A DNA stretch of 64,000 bases from contig NZ_CP019428.1 of the NCBI RefSeq assembly GCF_009834565.1, forward strand, positions 1,984,001 to 2,048,000. The letters are read 5' to 3'. Within the stretch, counting starts at the first letter, position 1. Every line of letters starts with the position of its first letter. Both the position numbers and the translations under genes were made by a program. The stretch comes from Pseudomonas sp. R76. Its GTDB lineage: Bacteria > Pseudomonadota > Gammaproteobacteria > Pseudomonadales > Pseudomonadaceae. Shown here one piece after another: positions 24,381-33,900 of this stretch. A model generated the notes under the pieces. That model saw only the letters and a list, made by a program, of their open reading frames with translations, was not told the DNA's origin and searched no databases.

Positions 24381-24854
24381 TTACCCCAAACGAATATTCA
24401 AACTCTGCGCATCGCCCGTACGTGCGGCGCTGATCAACTGTTGCTTGGCCGTAGCATTCAACGGATTCAACCAGCTCACCACCGTATGGCTACGCCCCAG
24501 GCGCAGCGCTTCGCAGGTCAACTGCTGAGCGCTTTGCGTGCCGCGTGGTTGCAGCAGCAGAATACGCTCGCGGTTGAGGCCGGCATCCCGCAACCAGGCC
24601 TGGGTCAGGCTGGCGGGCGGGGCGATCAGCGTCAGCCAGCGCGCGTCCTGTTCTTCGCTCAGTTCGCGCAGGATCGGCGCCAGCAGGCTCAGGCAGCTCC
24701 CAGCTGCACCGCGCAACGACAGTTCACTGAACGCCTCAGGTTCGGAGCCCCAAGGGGCCTCGACCGTTTCCTTGAGGATGGGCGCGAGGGGTTGGGCCAT
24801 AAAGGCCTCGAACAGCGACAGTTGTGTGTGTTGTGGGGTGTGCACGAGCTGCAT
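24381..24854 (-). CDS. sulA: SOS cell division inhibitor SulA
   Basis: 157-residue SulA homologue. SulA binds FtsZ and blocks Z-ring assembly during the SOS response. The RecA-like core contains WLTLIAPPASLTQAWLRDAG and RILLLQPRGTQSAQQLTCEAL, and WLNPLNATAKQQL near the C-terminus. Its gene begins 10 bp after the lexA stop on the same strand, so it is co-transcribed with lexA and driven by the lexA SOS boxes rather than by a promoter of its own. This lexA-sulA arrangement is the usual one in Pseudomonas, unlike E. coli. Confidence 0.93.
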   Translation of the reverse strand: MQLVHTPQHTQLSLFEAFMAQPLAPILKETVEAPWGSEPEAFSELSLRGAAGSCLSLLAPILRELSEEQDARWLTLIAPPASLTQAWLRDAGLNRERILLLQPRGTQSAQQLTCEALRLGRSHTVVSWLNPLNATAKQQLISAARTGDAQSLNIRLG

Positions 24855-24864
24855 GGTGCCTCCT

Positions 24865-25473
24865 TTAGCGGCGAATGACGCCGACGCTCAAGCCTTCGAT
24901 CACCAGGTCCTGATCTTTCAGGTTCACTTCAATCGGGGCGAACTCAGGGTTTTCGGCCATCAGCCAAACCTTGCTGCCTTCACGCTTGAAGCGTTTTACG
25001 GTGACTTCATCGCCGATACGGGCGACGACGATCTGGCCATTACGGGCTTCACGAGTGGTATGGACGGCCAGCAGGTCGCCATCGAAGATGCCCACGTCCT
25101 TCATGCTCATGCCGTGTACGCGCAACAGGTAGTCGGCACGCGGATGGAAGAAGGTCGGGTTGATGTTGCAGGACTCTTCGACGTGCTGCTGCGCCAGGAT
25201 CGGCGCACCGGCGGCGACGCGGCCGATGATCGGCAGGGTCGATTCGTCGGCCTTTGCTTCGAAACCAGGGATGCGAATACCGCGTGAAGCACCGGGGGTC
25301 ATCTCGATCGCGCCTTTGCGAGCGAGGGCCTTGAGGTGTTCTTCGGCGGCGTTGGGGGACTTGAACCCCAGTTCCAGCGCAATTTCCGCTCGCGTCGGCG
25401 GGTAGCCGTTGTCATCGAGGCAGCGCTTGATAAAAGCCAGAATCTCAGCTTGGCGTGGCGTCAGTTTTAGCAT
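24865..25473 (-). CDS. lexA: SOS repressor LexA
   Basis: 202-residue repressor. The N-terminal winged helix contains [20 protein letters not shown] and the recognition region [21 protein letters not shown]. The autocleavage Ala-Gly bond is in [12 protein letters not shown], and the Ser-Lys dyad is in [11 protein letters not shown] and DEVTVKRF. RecA-stimulated cleavage derepresses the SOS genes. Two LexA boxes upstream show autoregulation, and another is found ahead of the bacteriocin gene in this window. Confidence 0.98.
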   Translation of the reverse strand: MLKLTPRQAEILAFIKRCLDDNGYPPTRAEIALELGFKSPNAAEEHLKALARKGAIEMTPGASRGIRIPGFEAKADESTLPIIGRVAAGAPILAQQHVEESCNINPTFFHPRADYLLRVHGMSMKDVGIFDGDLLAVHTTREARNGQIVVARIGDEVTVKRFKREGSKVWLMAENPEFAPIEVNLKDQDLVIEGLSVGVIRR

Positions 25474-25483
25474 GTTGATCGCT

Positions 25484-25499
25484 CTGTCTTTTTATACAG
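25484..25499. promoter_or_regulatory. LexA box 1 of lexA-sulA
   Basis: CTGTCTTTTTATACAG, CTG-N10-CAG, 11 bp upstream of the lexA start codon. Confidence 0.88.
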
Positions 25500-25502
25500 T
25501 GA

Positions 25503-25518
25503 CTGGGATTATATACAG
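25503..25518. promoter_or_regulatory. LexA box 2 of lexA-sulA
   Basis: CTGGGATTATATACAG, CTG-N10-CAG, separated from box 1 by 3 bp; the tandem pair resembles the lexA operator of E. coli. Confidence 0.88.
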
Positions 25519-25694
25519 TGAACTGCGCTTGGCAATCATCCTTTTCCGGCACTCCGCTGGACGGTCATTCGTCACCCGTCCCACGAGGCAGAGACAGCGC
25601 TGCCTACAGACCCGTAAGGATGTGATTAAATAGCGATGAAATAGGTGACTGCCCGGCCGGAAAACGGACTCGCAGGCTTGACAAGACACACCCT

Positions 25695-25721
25695 GAAACG
25701 TATGTTTCAAACAAGTGTTTG
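25695..25721. promoter_or_regulatory. Two abutting PsrA operators upstream of psrA
   Basis: GAAAC-GTAT-GTTTC (25695-25708) is a perfect inverted-repeat PsrA box, and CAAAC-AAGT-GTTTG (25708-25721) is a second perfect one sharing one base with it. They end 16 bp before the psrA start codon. PsrA autorepression is known in Pseudomonas. Confidence 0.85.
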
Positions 25722-25736
25722 TCAGGCGGAGTAGCC

Positions 25737-26444
25737 ATGGCCCAGTCGGAAACCGTTGAACGCATTCTCGATGCTGCCGAGCAATTGTTCGCGGAAAAAG
25801 GATTTGCTGAAACTTCATTGCGGCTGATCACCAGCAAGGCTGGGGTCAACCTCGCTGCCGTGAACTACCATTTCGGCTCGAAAAAAGCCCTGATCCAGGC
25901 GGTTTTCTCGCGCTTCCTGGGGCCATTCTGCGCCAGCCTCGACCGAGAGCTGGAGCGTCGCCAGACCAAGCCGGAAAACAAGCCAAGCCTGGAAGAACTG
26001 CTGGAAATCCTGGTTGAGCAAGCCCTGGTGGTTCAACCACGCAGCGGCAACGACCTGTCGATTTTCATGCGTTTGCTGGGCTTGGCCTTCAGTCAGAGCC
26101 AGGGCCACCTGCGACGTTACCTGGAAGACATGTACGGCAAGGTTTTCCGTCGCTACATGTTGCTGGTCAACGAAGCTGCCCCGCGTATTCCGCCGATCGA
26201 ACTGTTCTGGCGCGTGCATTTCATGCTCGGCGCTGCGGCATTCAGCATGTCCGGCATCAAGGCATTGCGTGCGATTGCCGAGACCGATTTCGGCGTCAAC
26301 ACCTCGATCGAACAGGTCATGCGCCTGATGGTGCCGTTCCTCGCCGCCGGCATGCGTGCCGAAACCGGCGTGACCGACCCGGCCATGGCGGCCGCGCAAT
26401 TGCGCCCACGCAGCAAATCCACGCCGGCCGTCGCCAAGGCGTGA
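25737..26444 (+). CDS. psrA: TetR-family fatty-acid-responsive regulator PsrA
   Basis: 235-residue regulator. The N-terminal TetR helix-turn-helix spans ETVERILDAAEQLFAEKGFA to GVNLAAVNYHFGSKKAL; the rest is a helical ligand domain. PsrA binds long-chain fatty acids, represses fadBA and itself, and activates rpoS in Pseudomonas. The ATG at 25737 is preceded by GGCGGAG; an upstream GTG lies inside the operator region and is less likely. The gene is divergent from lexA-sulA and is followed by a structured spacer and nagZ. Confidence 0.95.
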   Translation: MAQSETVERILDAAEQLFAEKGFAETSLRLITSKAGVNLAAVNYHFGSKKALIQAVFSRFLGPFCASLDRELERRQTKPENKPSLEELLEILVEQALVVQPRSGNDLSIFMRLLGLAFSQSQGHLRRYLEDMYGKVFRRYMLLVNEAAPRIPPIELFWRVHFMLGAAAFSMSGIKALRAIAETDFGVNTSIEQVMRLMVPFLAAGMRAETGVTDPAMAAAQLRPRSKSTPAVAKA

Positions 26445-26514
26445 CCGCCCTGGGTGTGCGCGGCCGCTTGCATCCGCTAAGCTAGCCGCCATGCCGATTT
26501 CAGCTATTTACTCG

Positions 26515-26565
26515 CAACCCGTTGTGCTCACTGCGCTTATTGCGCCAGGTGAGGGTAACGGGTTG
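26515..26565. other. 51-nt imperfect hairpin between psrA and nagZ
   Basis: Three nested complementary blocks: CAACCCGTT/AACGGGTTG, CTCAC/GTGAG and GCGC/GCGC around a TTATT loop. No T-run follows. It ends 23 bp before the nagZ ATG. Confidence 0.7.
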
Positions 26566-26588
26566 TGTGCGTTATTTAAGGAAGGTTT

Positions 26589-27599
26589 ATGACTGCTGCC
26601 CTGCAAGGTTCGTTAATGGTCGATGTGGCCGGTACTTGTCTGACGGCCGAGGATCGCCACCTGTTGCGCCAGCCTGAAGTGGGCGGCCTGATCATTTTTG
26701 CGCGCAATATCGAGCATCCACGCCAAGTGCGTGAATTGAGCGCGGCGATCCGCGCCGTGCGCCCGGACTTGCTGTTGGCCGTCGACCAGGAAGGCGGGCG
26801 TGTGCAGCGTTTGCGCCAGGGTTTTGTACGTCTGCCCGCCATGCGCTTTTTGGCGGATAAGCCGAACGCCGAATACCTTGCCGAACAGTGCGGCTGGATC
26901 ATGGCCACTGAAGTGCTGGCGGTCGGCCTGGACCTGAGCTTCGCCCCGGTGCTGGACCTGGATTACCAGCGCAGTGCCGTGGTCGGCACGCGCTCGTTCG
27001 AAGGCGACCCCGAGCGCGCCGCTGTGCTCGCCGGCGCCTTCATTCGCGGCATGAACAGCGCCGGCATGGCCGCCACCGGCAAACACTTCCCAGGCCACGG
27101 TTGGGCCGAGGCGGATTCCCATGTGGCGATTCCCAATGACGAACGCAGCCTGGAACAGATTCGCGCCAATGACCTGGTGCCTTTCGCACGCCTGAGCAAG
27201 CAGTTGGCGGCGGTAATGCCTGCACACGTCATTTACCCGCAGGTGGACACCCAGCCGGCCGGCTTCTCGCGCCGCTGGTTGCAGGAGATTTTGCGTGGCG
27301 AGTTGCAGTTCGATGGGGTGATTTTCAGTGATGACCTGTCCATGGCCGGGGCGCATGTGGTCGGTGATGCGGCCAGTCGAATCGAGGCGGCGTTGACGGC
27401 CGGCTGTGATATGGGCCTGGTGTGCAATGACCGCGCGGCTGCCGAACTGGCGCTGACGGCTGCGCAACGCATGAAGGTCACGCCGTCTGCCCGAATCGCG
27501 CGTATGCGTGGGCAGGCGATTGCCTCTACGGACTATAAGCAGGACCCGCGTTGGTTGGCGGCGCTCACAGCGTTGCGGGATGCTCAGTTGATCGACTGA
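26589..27599 (+). CDS. nagZ: Beta-N-acetylhexosaminidase NagZ
   Basis: 336-residue family 3 glycosidase of the cytosol that removes GlcNAc from GlcNAc-anhydroMurNAc peptides in peptidoglycan recycling; its products govern AmpC induction through AmpR. Motifs: LAVDQEGGRVQRL near residue 60, the catalytic His loop ATGKHFPGHGWAEADSH, and GVIFSDDLSMAGA with the nucleophile Asp. Ribosome-binding site AAGGAAGG precedes the ATG. In P. aeruginosa a phosphorylase gene follows; here a REP element and an opposite-strand helicase gene do. Confidence 0.96.
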   Translation: MTAALQGSLMVDVAGTCLTAEDRHLLRQPEVGGLIIFARNIEHPRQVRELSAAIRAVRPDLLLAVDQEGGRVQRLRQGFVRLPAMRFLADKPNAEYLAEQCGWIMATEVLAVGLDLSFAPVLDLDYQRSAVVGTRSFEGDPERAAVLAGAFIRGMNSAGMAATGKHFPGHGWAEADSHVAIPNDERSLEQIRANDLVPFARLSKQLAAVMPAHVIYPQVDTQPAGFSRRWLQEILRGELQFDGVIFSDDLSMAGAHVVGDAASRIEAALTAGCDMGLVCNDRAAAELALTAAQRMKVTPSARIARMRGQAIASTDYKQDPRWLAALTALRDAQLID

Positions 27600-27614
27600 T
27601 AACCGTGGCGCGCC

Positions 27615-27692
27615 CATCGCAGGCAAGCCAGCTCCCACATTTTGATTTGTGAACACATTCAAAGGTGGGAGCGGGCTTGCCCGCGATAGCGA
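27615..27692. repeat. REPIN-type repeat 6, inward arms
   Basis: ATCGCAGGCAAGCCAGCTCCCACA followed after 25 bp by GTGGGAGCGGGCTTGCCCGCGATAGC; the arms are in the opposite relative order to repeats 1, 5 and 8. Confidence 0.8.
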
Positions 27693-27700
27693 TCTGAAGG

Positions 27701-30391
27701 TCAGCGCTTCTCTTGCTTATTCGGCAACGGCGCAAACAACGCCTCGATATCCTCATTGCCCAACTGCCAATCCCCGGTCGTACGCCCATCCAGCACGCCC
27801 GCCGCCAGGTCGGATTTTTCCTTTTGCAGGTGCTGGATTTTCTCCTCCACTGTGCCCCGCGCAATCATCTTGTAGACGAACACCGGCTTCTCCTGCCCGA
27901 TGCGATACGCGCGGTCGGTGGCTTGGTTCTCCGTGGCCGGGTTCCACCACGGGTCATAGTGAATCACCGTGTCGGCTTCGGTCAGGTTCAAGCCCACGCC
28001 GCCCGCCTTCAGGCTGATCAGAAAAATCTGCAGCTTGCCGCTCTGGAAGTCTTTCACCGGCGTGCGCCGGTCGCGGGTCTGGCCGGTCAGCAGCGCGTAA
28101 GCAACCCCGCGCTTCTTCAGTTCGGCTTCAATCAGGCTCAGCATCGAGGTGAACTGCGAGAACAGCAAAATCCGCCGCCCTTCGGCAAACAGCTCTTCGA
28201 GCATTTCCATCAGGCTGTCGAGTTTGCCCGAGCTGCTGCCACGCGCGGGCAGGGTGGCGTCGTTGACCAGGCGCAGGTCGCAGCACACCTGGCGCAGCTT
28301 GAGCAGCGCTTCAAGAATAATGATCTGGCTGCGCGCCACGCCTTTGCGGGTGATTTCGTCGCGGACTTTTTTGTCCATGGCCAGGCGCATGGTTTCGTAC
28401 ACATCACGCTGGGCCTCGTTGAGGTCGACCCAATGGATGATCTCGGTCTTGGGCGGTAGCTCCGTCGCCACCTGCTCTTTGGTGCGGCGCAGCAGGAAGG
28501 GTTTGATCCGACCGTTGAGGTGCTGCAAGCGCACATCACTGGCGCGCTTTTCGATGGGCACACGGTAATCGCGGTTAAAGCTTTTCACGTCGCCCAACCA
28601 GCCCGGCAGCAGGAAGTGGAACAGCGACCACAACTCGCCCAGGTGGTTTTCCAACGGTGTGCCACTCAGGCACAGGCGCTGGCGCGCAGTCAGCTCGCGC
28701 GCGGCCTGGGCTGCCTTGCTGTTGGGGTTTTTGATGTACTGGGCTTCATCGAGGATCAGCACATGCAAGGGCAGGGCGGCGAGCTGTTCGATGTCTTTGG
28801 GCAGTAGCGCATACGTCGTCAGCAGCAGGTCGTAGTCCTGCAAATTGGCGAAGTGCTTTTTGCGTGTCGCACCATACAGCGCCAGCACCTTGAGCTGCGG
28901 GGTGAAGTGCGCCGCTTCGTCGAGCCAATTGGGAATCAGGCTGGTGGGCATCACCACCATGCACGGCCGATCCAGGCGCCCGGCGATTTTTTCGCTGAGA
29001 ATATGCGCCAGGGTCTGCAGGGTTTTACCCAGGCCCATGTCATCCGCAAGAATCCCGCCGACGTCGAGTTGGCGCAGCGACTGCATCCAGCTCAAGCCTT
29101 CCAGTTGGTACGGGCGCAAGGTCGCGTTCAAGCCCTCGGGCGCCTCGCAGGTGAAATCCTTGATGTCGCGCAGGCGCTGGGCGAAGTTGCGGATCTTCTC
29201 GCCGCCTTCCCATTGCAGCGGCAGGTCTTCCAGCGGGTTGAGACGAATCGCGTCGGCCTTGGCCAGGCGCAACGTGGTGGTGCCGGATTCCTGCAGGTAA
29301 AACTCGCCGAGGGTGGCCAGCACCGGTTTTAATCGCCCATAAGGCAGCGCCACTTGCAGCGGGCCGTGGCCGTTGGGCAGGCCGGGGATGTTCACCAGGA
29401 TCAGCTCTTCATCGCGGCGCCGGGCGAGTTTTTCCGGGTTGAGGATTTCGGTGTGGGAACGCATCAGGTTAAGCAGGATCGGCAACAGGCTCAGCCGCTC
29501 ACCGTTGACGATGATCCCCAGTTCCAAGTCAAACCAATCGCGTTCCGGCCCTTCATCGACGGTGGCGTACCAGTCATCGACGGCGCTCAGGTCAAAGCCG
29601 AAATCCTCATCGATCTGCAGCTCCCAACCCTCGGCGCGCAGGGTGGGCGAGGCGTTGAGCGTGAAGTTCAGCCAGGCGCTGTCATTGACCATCTCGAACA
29701 ATTCACCGGCACTCTCCGGCAGCGCCTTGCTCTGGCGCGTGGCGATCTTGAAGCCGAGCAGGCGCAGTTGCTCGCGGTACGGCTGCTCCAGCTCCGGGTG
29801 ACGCTTGATGCGCAGGCTCTGGGTTTCCTGGCGCACGATGATGTCGGCGTTCTTTTGCCCGCTGACATAGTTGCCCAGGTAATTAAACGACAGTGCTGCG
29901 CGGTGCTGGATATAGCGCTGCATCTTGCCATTGCGCGGTTCAAACGCACTGAACTCGACACTCGCCAGCCACAGGCGCGGCACTGGCCGCACATCCTCCA
30001 TCACCACTTGTGGCAACACCACGCGGTTATCCAGCACGGCCTGGAGTTTCTCCAGCAACTCGGCATCCTGCGCTGCTGCCGGGTAGGCCAGGGTTTCCTG
30101 GACCTTGAGCAGCACTGCCGCGATGTGTTTGCAGTTGGTGTGCACCGGGCAGGTACAGCGGCTGTCCACCAGGATCAGCGTGCCCTTGGCCGATTCGCGC
30201 AGCGAAATGGTCTGGCGGTATACGTTGCCACCCGAGCCTTCGCAACTGGCAACAATGGTGCTGTCGCCGGACTCGACGATGCGCACACGGTTTTCCAGGG
30301 CATAGCGCCGCCCGCGCTCAAGGCTTTGCTCTTTAAAGCGATTGGCCCACGAAGGGGCCAGGGGTTTGGTCAACGACGACGTCAGGGGCAT
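27701..30391 (-). CDS. SNF2-family DEAD/DEAH helicase with SWIM zinc finger
   Basis: 896-residue protein. Residues about 70-90 hold a SWIM zinc finger (CTCPVHTNCKHIAAVLL, CxC...CxH). The SNF2 core is in the C-terminal half: motif I ILADDMGLGKTLQTLAHIL, motif II VLILDEAQYIKN, motif III CLSGTPLENHLGELWSLF, and motif VI ATENQATDRAYRIGQEKPVFV. Bacterial SNF2-SWIM proteins are presumed dsDNA translocases linked to nucleoid or RNA polymerase remodelling; the exact role is unknown. It is close behind and co-directional with csiV-mfd (9 bp after csiV), so it may be the last gene of that operon. Confidence 0.92.
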   Translation of the reverse strand: MPLTSSLTKPLAPSWANRFKEQSLERGRRYALENRVRIVESGDSTIVASCEGSGGNVYRQTISLRESAKGTLILVDSRCTCPVHTNCKHIAAVLLKVQETLAYPAAAQDAELLEKLQAVLDNRVVLPQVVMEDVRPVPRLWLASVEFSAFEPRNGKMQRYIQHRAALSFNYLGNYVSGQKNADIIVRQETQSLRIKRHPELEQPYREQLRLLGFKIATRQSKALPESAGELFEMVNDSAWLNFTLNASPTLRAEGWELQIDEDFGFDLSAVDDWYATVDEGPERDWFDLELGIIVNGERLSLLPILLNLMRSHTEILNPEKLARRRDEELILVNIPGLPNGHGPLQVALPYGRLKPVLATLGEFYLQESGTTTLRLAKADAIRLNPLEDLPLQWEGGEKIRNFAQRLRDIKDFTCEAPEGLNATLRPYQLEGLSWMQSLRQLDVGGILADDMGLGKTLQTLAHILSEKIAGRLDRPCMVVMPTSLIPNWLDEAAHFTPQLKVLALYGATRKKHFANLQDYDLLLTTYALLPKDIEQLAALPLHVLILDEAQYIKNPNSKAAQAARELTARQRLCLSGTPLENHLGELWSLFHFLLPGWLGDVKSFNRDYRVPIEKRASDVRLQHLNGRIKPFLLRRTKEQVATELPPKTEIIHWVDLNEAQRDVYETMRLAMDKKVRDEITRKGVARSQIIILEALLKLRQVCCDLRLVNDATLPARGSSSGKLDSLMEMLEELFAEGRRILLFSQFTSMLSLIEAELKKRGVAYALLTGQTRDRRTPVKDFQSGKLQIFLISLKAGGVGLNLTEADTVIHYDPWWNPATENQATDRAYRIGQEKPVFVYKMIARGTVEEKIQHLQKEKSDLAAGVLDGRTTGDWQLGNEDIEALFAPLPNKQEKR

Positions 30392-30400
30392 GGCGCTGGA

Positions 30401-30970
30401 TCAGTCCTGAATGTCGGGCGGTGGTGCGCTGGGAGGTTTGGCGGTCAGCGAAGTGATCTTGATCAGCAGCGCCAGGTGGCCGCCGTCCAGGTAGTTGAGC
30501 TGGTTGTTCTTGGTGCGCACGTCCTGCTGGCTCAGGTGTTCGCTGGCAACGACGCTGCCGTTGGCGTCGAACTGGTTGATGTAGAAGTCCGCGTCGATAT
30601 CGGTAAAGCGCCCCAGTTGCAGGTTCAGCGTGCCTTCGATGGGGAACTGGCCAAATTGCTCCTGGCCATCGCTGATGGCCAGCTTCACCGGCTGGTCGCC
30701 CAGGTTCTGGTCCCAGGCCCGGTGCAGCAGCACGGTGTAGCTGTTGTCGGCCTTGAGTTTGTCGACGATGTTGCCCAAGCGCGGCGGGCTCATTTTGTCG
30801 GTTGGCAGGCGTAAAGCGCCGGCGTCCCAGTTTTCCGGCGCTGCGCGGCTGTTGATCACCGGCTCGGCGTTCTGGCGCACCAGGATCATTTCGATCAAGT
30901 ACGGGCTGTCGGCAAACGCCGAAGGGGCAACGACCACCAACAACAAGCTCAAAATGCGGAACAGGCGCAT
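30401..30970 (-). CDS. CsiV family protein (exported)
   Basis: 189-residue protein with signal peptide RLFRILSLLLVVVAPSAFA. The mature part matches the CsiV/peptidoglycan-binding family pattern: YLIEMILVRQNAEP, a Leu/Pro spacer, LGNIVDKLKADNSYTVLLHR AWDQNL, and a final beta-rich domain. CsiV proteins bind peptidoglycan and help D-amino-acid or cell-wall-linked growth control in Vibrio; in Pseudomonas the role is unproven. The ATG at 30970 lies 11 bp after the mfd stop. The proline-rich tail (PPSAPPPDIQD) is likely disordered. Confidence 0.75.
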   Translation of the reverse strand: MRLFRILSLLLVVVAPSAFADSPYLIEMILVRQNAEPVINSRAAPENWDAGALRLPTDKMSPPRLGNIVDKLKADNSYTVLLHRAWDQNLGDQPVKLAISDGQEQFGQFPIEGTLNLQLGRFTDIDADFYINQFDANGSVVASEHLSQQDVRTKNNQLNYLDGGHLALLIKITSLTAKPPSAPPPDIQD

Positions 30971-30981
30971 TGGGGCGTCCT

Positions 30982-33900
30982 TCAAGCTGATTTCGGGATG
31001 AGGCGCTCAAACAGCGCCTCTAATGTATTAAAGCGTTCTTCGGCGCGTTCCATCGGCACCATGAATTTGAACAGCGTAGCCCCTTCGAACTTGTAGCGGT
31101 TGGGTTGGCCCTGAATCAGCTTGATCAGCACCAGTGGGTCCACCGGCGTTTGCGCTTCGAACTCGATGCGACCGCCCTGCGGCCCGGCGTCGACCTTCTT
31201 GATACCCAGCTGCTCGGCCTGCAATTTGAGCAGGGTCAGGCGCACCAGGTTCTTGGTCGGTTCGGGCAACAGACCGAAACGGTCGATCATCTCGACTTGC
31301 AGGTCCTTGAGGCCTTCTTCGTCGGTGGCCGAGGCGATGCGCTTGTACAGGATCAACCGCGCGTGCACATCCGGCAGGTAGTCTTCGGGAATCAACGCCG
31401 GCAAGCGCAGGTTGATTTCCGGGCCGCCGCCCAAGGGTTGATCAAGGTTTGGTTGTTCGCCTTTGCGGATGGCTTTTACCGCGCGCTCGAGCATCTCCAT
31501 ATACAGGGTGAAGCCCACCGCCTGGATCTGCCCGCTCTGGTCGTCGCCGAGCAATTCGCCGGCGCCACGGATTTCCAGGTCGTTGGTGGCCAGTACAAAA
31601 CCGGCACCGAGGTCCTGGGTGTTGGCGATGGCTTCCAGGCGCTTTTCAGCGTCGCCGGTAATCTGCTGGCGCGGAGGCGTCAGCAAGTAGGCATAGGCCT
31701 GGTGGTGACTGCGCCCGACCCGGCCGCGCAATTGGTGCAGCTGCGCCAGGCCGAACTTGTCGGCGCGCTCGATAATAATGGTGTTGGCGCTCGGCACGTC
31801 GATGCCGGTCTCGATGATGGTCGAGGCGATCAGCACGTTGAAGCGCTTGTGGTAGAAGTCGCTCATCACCTGTTCGAGTTCGCGCTCGCGCATCTGCCCG
31901 TGGCCGATGGCGATACGCGCTTCCGGCACCAGCTCGGCGAGGTCGGCGGCGCATTTCTCGATGGTCTTCACGTCGTTGTGCAGGTAATACACCTGGCCGC
32001 CGCGCAGCAGTTCGCGCAGCAATGCCTCTTTGACCGTGCTTTTGTTCTGCTCCATCACGAAGGTGCGCACCGACAAGCGCCGCGCTGGCGGCGTGGCGAT
32101 GATCGACAGGTCGCGCATGCCCGACACGGCCATGTTCAACGTCCGCGGAATCGGCGTGGCGGTGAGCGTGAGGATATCGACCTCGCTGCGCAGCGCCTTG
32201 AGCTGTTCTTTCTGGCGCACGCCAAAGCGGTGTTCTTCGTCGATGATCACCAGGCCCAGGTTCTTGATCTTCACGTCGTCCGACAGCAGCTTGTGCGTGC
32301 CGATCACGATGTCGATCTTGCCTTCGGCCAGGTCGCCCACGGCGGCATTCACTTCCTTGGCGGACTTGAAGCGGCTCATCACCTCCACGGTCACCGGCCA
32401 GTCGGCGAAGCGGTCGCGGAAGCTGTTGTAATGCTGCTGGGCGAGCAGGGTGGTGGGCACCAGAATCGCCACTTGCTTGCCACCGTGCACCGCAATGAAG
32501 GCGGCGCGCATGGCCACTTCAGTTTTGCCGAAGCCCACGTCGCCGCACACCAGGCGGTCCATCGGCTTGGGCGCGAGCATGTCGGCGCGCACGGCTTCGA
32601 TGGTGGTTTGCTGGTCCGGGGTTTCTTCGAAGGCAAAACCGGCGCTGAAGGTGGCGTAGTCGGCTTTCGGGTCGGCGAAGGCATAACCCTCACGGGCTGC
32701 GCGACGGGCATAGATGTCGAGCAATTCGGCGGCTACATCGCGCACCTGTTCGGCGGCTTTGCGCTTGGCCTTCTGCCAGGTCTCGGAGCCCAGGCGGTGC
32801 AACGGCGCCAGGGCGTCGTCGCTGCCGGTGTAGCGCGCGATCAGGTGCAGGCTGGCCACGGGCACGTAAAGTTTGGCGCCTTCGGCGTATTCCATGGTGA
32901 GGAATTCGGCGGCCTGGTTGTCGATTTCCAGGGTTTGCAGGCCCAGGTAGCGGCCCACACCGTGGTCGATATGCACCACCGGCGCGCCTTCGCGCAGCTC
33001 GGTGAGGTTTTTGATCACCGCGTCGTTATTGGCGTCGGCGCGTTTTTCACGGCGGCGGCGCTGCATCACGCGCTGGCCGAACAGCGGGCTCTCGGCGATC
33101 AGCGCCAAGGCCGGGTCATCCAGCAGCAAACCTTCGTCGAGCGGCGCGATGGTGATCGCCAGGCGCTCTTTGCTTTTTACGAAATCCGGCCAGCTGTCGA
33201 CGGTTTTCGGGCGCAGCTTCAGGCGTTCCAGCAACTCCAGCAGCACTTCGCGGCGGCCGGCGGACTCGGCGGTAAACAGCACGCGGCCGGGGAAGTCGCC
33301 GAGGAAGTTGGACAACGCTTCCAGCGGCTGCGTGGCCTTGGCCTGGATCGCCAGGTCCGGCAGCGTGCCGGCCGGGAAGCGCTCGCGGCCGCTGCCGGCG
33401 TCCACGTCCTGTTGGCTGGCGACCACGCGCGGCCAGTTTTTCAGGCGGGCGAAGCAGTCTTCCACCGGCAGGAAAAGCTCGGCTGGCGGCAATAAAGGCC
33501 GGGAGGGATCGACGCGGCGCTCTTCATAGCGGTTGCGCACGTCGTTCCAGAAGTTTTCCGCCGCTTGCTCGATGCCTGGCAGCGAGAACACTTGGGTGTC
33601 TTGCGGCAGGTAGTCGAACAGCGTGGAGGTTTCGTCGAAGAACAGCGGCAGGTAGTACTCGATACCCGCCGGTGTAATCCCGCTGCTCAAATCCTGAAAG
33701 ATCGGGCAGCGGCGGAAGTCGACGTCGAAGCGTTCGCGAAAGCGTGCCTTGAAGCGCGTGACCGCGTCTTTTTGCAGCGGGAACTCCCGCGCTGGCAGCA
33801 GCTTGATCGACTCGACTTTATCAATCGAGCGCTGGTTCTCCGGGTCGAAGGTGCGCAGGGTTTCGATTTCGTCGTCGAACAGGTCGATGCGGTACGGCAA

